64,000 nucleotides of DNA from assembly GCA_002049455.2 (NCBI GenBank), contig KV918796.1, positions 186,001 through 250,000 of the forward strand, in the 5' to 3' direction. Every line of letters starts with the position of its first letter. Within the stretch, counting starts at the first letter, position 1. Made by a program: the position numbers and the translations under genes. Source of the DNA: Porphyra umbilicalis. Lineage: Eukaryota > Rhodophyta > Bangiophyceae > Bangiales > Bangiaceae. The notes under the pieces were generated by a model, which was given only the letters and a program-made list of their open reading frames with translations, did no database searches and was not told where the DNA came from. Below are positions 58,652 through 64,000 of this stretch, one piece after another.

Positions 58652-58893
58652 CTATGGCGCGTCGCCAAAGAATGATCGGATCCGAGCAAGTTCCACAGCA
58701 AGTTGCAGCATGCTGTGACCGTGCTGTGACTGTGCTTTGAAATAAAATTGCATGCTGAGGGCTCCTGGATGGCTCTGTGGGAGGCAAGGACGATCACAGC
58801 AATTTTAAATTCTGTGCTGTGAGCTGCTGTGAACTGCTGTGACTTGCTGTGAGCGTTTCTCAGATCCGATCATTCTTTGGCGACGCGCCATAG
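58652..58893. mobile_element. MITE with 31-bp perfect inverted repeats
   Basis: 58652-58682 and 58863-58893 are exact complements. Taking the TA dinucleotides inside them as the target duplication, the element ends read TGGCGCGTCGCCAAAG, as in Tc1/mariner-type MITEs. Inside are CTGCTGTGA-type tandem repeats and a second inverted pair (CACAGCAAGT near 58695, ACTTGCTGTG near 58841). There is no coding capacity. Confidence 0.9.
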
Positions 58894-59857
58894 TCGCACG
58901 ATTCTCCTCTTGTCCAATCAGACTGCACCGCAATCATTCACTCGAGCTCTGTAGATCACGCAATGCCCTGCTCACAGTCACTTCCCATCTGACGCCGCCG
59001 TTTACATATCTATCCTAAGATAGAAGCGATGGGTGTTCTGATGTAATCCAAAAGCCTATCGGTACCCATATTCGGCGGGTTACACATGTCAGATGGCCTT
59101 GATACCAGTGTCGATGGCAAAAATGTCGTCGCTGACGATCGCCCTTAGCCACGGGGCGGGGAAGCAGCGCCCGGTCCGACCACCGAGGGGGTTCCAACGG
59201 CTGCAGCGTCGGACACGCTTCATGCAAAACTCCAACCTCGGCAGCGTGGCACCGGTACTTTCTGATCGTGAGACCGACATTTGAACGGTACTTTTGGTAA
59301 AATTTCGTCCAACAGACGGCCAAGACGGCGTTTGACCTTGGCGCGGGCACACTTCACTTCGCGCGCCGCCGTTTTGCGCCGGCGCTGGCGCTCGTACGCT
59401 CCCCGCCGCGGGTGCTGTGCGGCGCGCGCGCCGCCGGGCGGCTGGTGTGGGTGCCGTGTGGTTTCCCGGCTGTCCCACCGCTGCCCACCCCGTGGCCGTG
59501 CCATTGGTGGCCGCCGGGTGGTGTGCGGCGGGCTTCCCGCCCGACCGCATGACGGCCGGCGGCCCGGCGCGCCCCTCTGCGCTCCCGCCCCCCGGTCGGT
59601 GAGGCGGTGGACGCCTTGGCTGTGGTGCTGCCGTGTCCCTGGTTTGGCACTGTGGACGTGGCCTGTGCCCCTCTTCCCCATTGTCTCTTGTGACCCCCGT
59701 TCCTGTCCGCCAGTCTGTCGGCTGTCCCCCCAACCGTACGTCCCCGACGCCCATCTCGTCTCCTGCTGCTCACCCTCTGCACCTACGACCTCGTGCATCC
59801 GCTTCCCCTTCCATCCCCGACACATTTTCTTGCGTTTCCCCCCCCCTGCCGGCCACC
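58894..59857 (+). promoter_or_regulatory. Upstream region of the RBBP5 gene
   Basis: AT-richer at 58894-59330, with a CCAAT-box-like TCCAATCAG at 58914. It becomes very GC-rich from 59340, then pyrimidine-rich just before the ATG. No TATA box was seen. Confidence 0.3.
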
Positions 59858-62778
59858 ATGAATCGGGCGCTGCTCAACCCGTTTGAGTCGCGGGACGTGA
59901 TGGCGACCATCGAGCAGTTTCTCGACACGGAAAGCGCGACCGGCACCCCCGACGCCCGCGGCACGTGCATGGCGTTTAACCGCACGGGCAACCTCCTCGC
60001 CGTCGGCACCTCGACGGGCGCGGTGATCGTGTGGGATTTCGACACGCGGTCGGTCGCGCGCCTCCTCGCGCCGACGCCCCCGGCGGAGGCGGCGGCGGCG
60101 GCGGCGGCGGCAGCGGCGGCCGCCGCCGCCGCCGCCGCCGCTGCCAAGGACAGGGCCGACGGGCGCCCTCCGCGCCCCCCCCCCCCACCCCTTCCCCCGC
60201 GGCGCTCGCCGGCGGCGGCGACATGGACGGCGGGCAGCTGCCCCCCCTGGTCACGTCCGTGGCCTTTGCGGCGCCCCGCGACGGGCGGCAGCTCTTCTCC
60301 GCCCACGCCGACGGGCGGGTGCGGCTGTGGGCGGTTGGCGACGCGGTGACGCTCGGCATCGTTGCCCTCGACGGCGCCGTGACGTCGCTCGCGCCGCACC
60401 CGCGCGTGCCGGGGGTGGTCGCCGTCGCCGTGGCGGGGGGGGTGCCCATCCTCCTCGCGTTTGGCGTGCCGGGGGGGGCGGGGTGGGGGGGGGGGGGGGC
60501 GACGCCCCCACCCCGCCGCCCCAGGGGGGAGCGGGGGCGGGGACGCCTAATGGCGGCGCCGGCGCCGGCGCCGGCGGTGCCCCTGCGCCCCAACGGCCGA
60601 CAGTGCCGCCACCCCCGCGGCCGCCCCCCGCGGCGCCGTCGCTCGCAGACCTCCCCCCCGCCTGCCTCGGCGCGTGGGGGGTGACCCGCGACGGCACCAC
60701 CGTTGATTACACGCCCGGCGGGTGGGGGGCGGCGACCAGTGGCGGCCGCCCCCCCCCGCCGCCGGCACCCGCCCCCTCCGCGTGCAGCTGTTGACGGTCG
60801 CCGCCGAGGCGGCGGGCGCCGCTGCTGCCGCCCCGCCGTCGGGGTGGGGCGGGCGGGGCAAGCGCCACGCGGACGTGGCGGTCGCGTGGGACCGCCGGGG
60901 GGACCTCCTCCTCCGCGCCGCCGTCGGCGGCACCGTACACCTGTTTTCGTTGGGCGGGCGGGCGGCGGCAGAGGGCGCCGCCGCCGCCGCCACTGCCGCT
61001 GCCGCCGGGGGGGTGCCCAACGGCGCTGCCGCGGGGGCGGGGGTGCCCAACGGCGGCGTCGCGGCGGGCGATGCCATGGACACGGGGGAGGACGGCGTAG
61101 CGGCGGCGGCGGCGGCGGCGACAGGAGCGGGGGCGGCGGCAGGAGCGGGGGCGGCGGCGGCGGCAGGAGCGGCGGCGGCGGCGGCGGCGGAGGGAACGGG
61201 GGCAGCGGCGGCGGCGACGCCCGCCGCACCCACCCCCACCCCAACGGCCACGGCGGCGACCCCCCCGCTGGCGTCACACGTCGGCACCGCGCGGCTGCCC
61301 GTCCCAACCTCCATGGGCATCCGCTCCATCGTCTTTTCGCGCAAGGGCGACACGTTTGTGGCCGTCTGTGGCGACCGCTACCTCCGCGTCTTTCTGTCCG
61401 GGGGGCTCGACCCGCTGCGGCCAGGCGGCGGGCGGCGCGGGGGGCGGGGCGGCCGCTCCGTCGCCCCGTCGCTGCCCCCACTGCCGCCACGGTCTGCGAG
61501 TCCGGCGGTCGGGGCGCCCGCCGCGGCTGGCGGTGCCGACGCGGCGGTGGCTGCGGGGGGGCGGCCGCCCGCCCCGTCGCCGTCGTCGACGCCGGCGTCG
61601 CCGTCCCCCTCCCCGTCGCCGTTTGGCACGCCCCGCCCGACGCCCGGGGCGTCGCCGCCCCCCTCTGCTGCGGTGGGTGCGGCGGCGCTCCCCCCCCCCC
61701 CCCCACGGTCGACTTGACGCCGACGGGCACCTTCCACGACCGCATCAACCGGGTGCACTTTACGGCAGCGACCTTTTCCTTTGACGGGGATTTTGTGCTC
61801 GCGTCCACGTCCGACGCGGACCACCGGGTGCTCGTGTTGCGGCAACCCGCGCACGAGCTGGAGCGCTCCCTCGCGGGCCCCCGCGAGACGGTGGCGGCGC
61901 TCGCGCAGCACCCGCGGCGGGCGGTGCTCGCGACGCTCGGCGCCTCGACGGGCGGCGTGTACGTGTGGTCCCGCTCCGCGTCGGAAAATTGGTCGGCGTT
62001 TGCGCCCGAGTTTACCGAACTCGACGAAAACGAGCTGTACGTGGAAGCCGAAGACGAGTTTGACGTGCGCGACAATGTGGCGGCGGGGGAGGAGGCGGAG
62101 AAGGCGCGCCGCGAGGCCGAGGGGGGGGTCGTCGACCTCCTCTCTGAGGTGCCCGTGCCGTGGTTTTCAGACGACTCGGAGGAGGAGGAGGGCGGCGGCG
62201 GCTGCGGCGGCGGCGGCGTCGGCGGCGCCCCCCCCGCCCCCCCGACGCGGCGCATCCCCTACGCGGTGCCTGTGCTCCTGCAGCGGGACCCCATCCTCCG
62301 CCCCCTCCCCCCTGGCCACCGGTACGTGGTGGCGGCGGCCAAGCGGGCGGCCGACGCGGCCGCCGCCGCCACCCGCGCGGCGGTGTGGGAGGGCGCCATC
62401 ACCGCCGCGCGGGCGGCCGAGGTCGCCGCCCGCCCGCCGCCGCCGCCCAACGCAGACCCGCCGGCGGCGGCGGAGGCGGTGGCGCGGCCCCGCACCCGCG
62501 GGGGGGGGGGGGGCGCCGCGGGCGGGGGCGGGGGCGGGGCGGCCGCCGCGGGCGGCCGCCCGCCGAGCCCGCCGAGGCCAAGGGCGGCGGCGCTGCCGCT
62601 GCCACGGCTGCGCCCGCCGCCGGCGCCACCGCGCCGGCGTCGGCGGCGGCGGGCGCGGCCGCCGCGGCGGCGGGGCGCCCGGGGGGGTCGCCAGCGAGGA
62701 GGAAGGGGGGGGGGGGGTGTGAGCTCCCGCGCCGCGTCGGTCGAAACGCCGGGGGAGGAGGACGCCATGTCCACGTAA
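59858..62778 (+). CDS. RBBP5: RBBP5/SWD1 homologue, WD40 core subunit of the COMPASS H3K4 methyltransferase
   Basis: ATG 59858 sits in a good context (GCCACCATGA). The start MNRALLNPF and MAFNRTGNLLAVGTSTGAV, then VIVWDFDTRSVA, match the first WD repeat of RBBP5. Further blocks are LFSAHADGRVRLWAVGD, IRSIVFSRKGDTFVAVCGDR, and the diagnostic ENWSAFAPEFTELDEN (human ENWSAFAPDFKELDEN). After these come EAEDEFD and an acidic SDDSEEEE stretch, as in the family tail that binds ASH2L. The blocks lie in order but in several frames; at least four changes occur next to C/G runs (about 60180, 60485-60650, 60755 and 61690). Conserved residues on both sides argue for sequence indels. Poly-Ala and Gly-rich inserts expand the loops. 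The tail past 62480 is low-complexity. The stop is TAA at 62776. Confidence 0.9.
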
Positions 62779-63355
62779 CGGGGTGTCTGTGGGGGCGCGC
62801 TCCCGCGGGCTGCACGGCTCGGGGGGCGGAGCGGCGCACCGCCCGGGACCGCTGCATGGGCGCTGGGAGGCAAACGCGGTTGAAAATAAGATGGAAAGGT
62901 TCCACCCCGCCACGCTCTGGACTGGGGAGCGGCGCTGCGTTGAGCCCCCGTTGGGACTGGCGGCGCGGCAGCCGCGGTGCCGCCGCCGGCCGCGAGCGGC
63001 CGCCGTGCGCGGGCGGGCCGCGGCGGGGCCACCCCTCTGCGCGCCCGACGGCCCACGCGCGGCGCCCTCGCGGCGCGCGCCGCGCCGCCGCCGCCGCCCC
63101 CCGCACACACCCGCGTCCACCGACCGCGCCACTCGCACGCGGCCGCGGCGCGCCCTTGCCCGCCCCGTGTGCCGCTGCACGACGGCCGCCCGGCGGGCAC
63201 GTCACCCCCGTTTCCCCGCTCGGCCGGTTGGCCGCCGGTTGGGTCCCCTCCCCACACACCCTCTCCCCACAGGGGTTTTGACGCGTCCGCGCCACTGCCC
63301 CCCCCCCCCCACCAAAAAAAAAAAAAGGGGCGCCATGGACCGGTGACCACCCCCA
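62779..63355. other. Spacer between convergent RBBP5 and OHCU decarboxylase genes
   Basis: Very GC-rich, no conserved coding signal. It ends in a C run followed by a run of 13 A (near 63301-63326). It must hold both 3' ends. Confidence 0.45.
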
Positions 63356-63974
63356 TCAGGCGGCACCCCCCCCCCGTCGGCGGTCGCCCCCAGCTCCTCA
63401 ACCAGCCGCCCGAGCCGCAGCGCCGTAATTTTCGCCTCCTCTGCCGCCGCCACCTCCACCTCCACGGCCGGCTCGTTGCCGAGCCGGGAGCGCACGTCGG
63501 CCAACAACGCGGCGCCGCTCTTGCCTGCCGCGCACACGAGGTAGCCGTACCCAAACCGCGCCTCGTACGCCGCATTGGCCGCGTCCAAGTCGGCGGCGAG
63601 CCGGTGCGCGGCCGCCTCTGCCCCCGCCCCCGGCGCGGCCCCCCCCCCGCCCCCCGCCCCGTCACGCCCGCCTGCTCGGCGCGGCTCCACGCCGCAAAGC
63701 GGCCGGCGGGTGGCGCCCGCCGCCCCCCCCCCCAATCCGCGGGTGCGCGTCGAGCGCCGCCCGCCGCTCGTCGCCGTCGGTGGCCGCCCACGCGGCGGCG
63801 GCGGCGGCGCGGAGGTCGGCGAGCGAGCCAAACGGGCGGCGGGCGGCGACGGCGGTGGCCCAGGCGGGCGCCGCGCACACGTCGACGAGCGCCGCGGCGG
63901 CGGCGGGGGGGGGCATGGCGTTGAGGGCGGCGACGCCGGGGGGGGGGAGGGGGGGGGGGGGGTGCACCGGCCAT
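63356..63974 (-). CDS. OHCU decarboxylase (urate to allantoin pathway)
   Basis: 2-oxo-4-hydroxy-4-carboxy-5-ureidoimidazoline decarboxylase makes S-allantoin, the last step after uricase and HIU hydrolase, often in peroxisomes. Reading left from ATG 63974 (MAGAPPP), the protein shows LVDVCAAPAWATAVAARRPFG, then DERRAALDAHPRIG with the catalytic His. After that come WSRAEQAGV with the catalytic Glu and LNAAYEARFG-type DANAAYEARFGYGYLV. GKSGAALLADVRSRLGNEP and KITALRLGRLVEELG finish the fold. About 170 residues fits the family. The three blocks lie in three frames, changing at C runs near 63731 and 63640, probably indels. The stop at 63356 assumes another length error near 63370. The true 5' end may lie past the window. 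Confidence 0.85.
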
Positions 63975-64000
63975 GGCGGCCGGCGGGGCGAGGGGCAGGG

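Noticed and set aside
59976-63974. Long minus-strand open frames over RBBP5 and the spacer
   Set aside because: They mirror the RBBP5 coding strand and lack any conserved block. Only the OHCU decarboxylase part (right of 63356) has family motifs.

Overview
The window reads as nuclear DNA of a GC-rich eukaryote. My best guess is a bangiophycean red alga of the Porphyra/Pyropia kind. The reasons are extreme GC in the conserved genes, Ala/Gly/Pro-rich insertions in otherwise conserved proteins, conserved genes without obvious introns, and a heavy load of LTR retrotransposons. Conserved eukaryotic proteins (an RBBP5/SWD1 WD40 protein, an HGH1 homologue, an OHCU decarboxylase) and spliced-looking genes rule out a prokaryote. 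The species assignment is inference.

The left two thirds (1-40947) is almost all transposon. A Ty3/Gypsy chromovirus (483 to about 8225, + strand) lies inside a minus-strand Ty1/Copia element, whose parts are seen at 1-480 and 8226-11046. Abutting that element's outer LTR is a head-to-tail array of a second Copia-like element: six 762-bp LTRs (one split) and five internal regions, with a period of 5545 bp. Units 1, 2 and 5 and most of unit 4 are nearly identical. A block of about 7 kb (roughly 23.35-30.34 kb) is riddled with small indels and looks like unpolished sequence. The last LTR is split by a 1541-bp DNA transposon with 13-bp terminal inverted repeats and a TA target duplication.

The right third (40948-64000) holds host genes and DNA-transposon material. 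It begins with the truncated 3' end of an unidentified gene. HGH1 follows on the minus strand. Next comes a C2H2 zinc-finger gene flanked by diverged inverted repeats of about 350 bp. A divergent pair follows: a coiled-coil, acidic-tailed protein on minus and a multi-exon Plavaka-like (CACTA-type) transposase on +. A 242-bp MITE separates these from RBBP5 (+). The window ends with an OHCU decarboxylase gene (minus) running to the right edge.

The three conserved host genes each change reading frame at long G/C homopolymers while keeping family-specific motifs on both sides. The simplest explanation is sequence error, not gene death. There is no operon logic: RBBP5 acts in H3K4 methylation, HGH1 in eEF2 folding and OHCU decarboxylase in urate breakdown. 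No tRNA, rRNA or CRISPR array was found.
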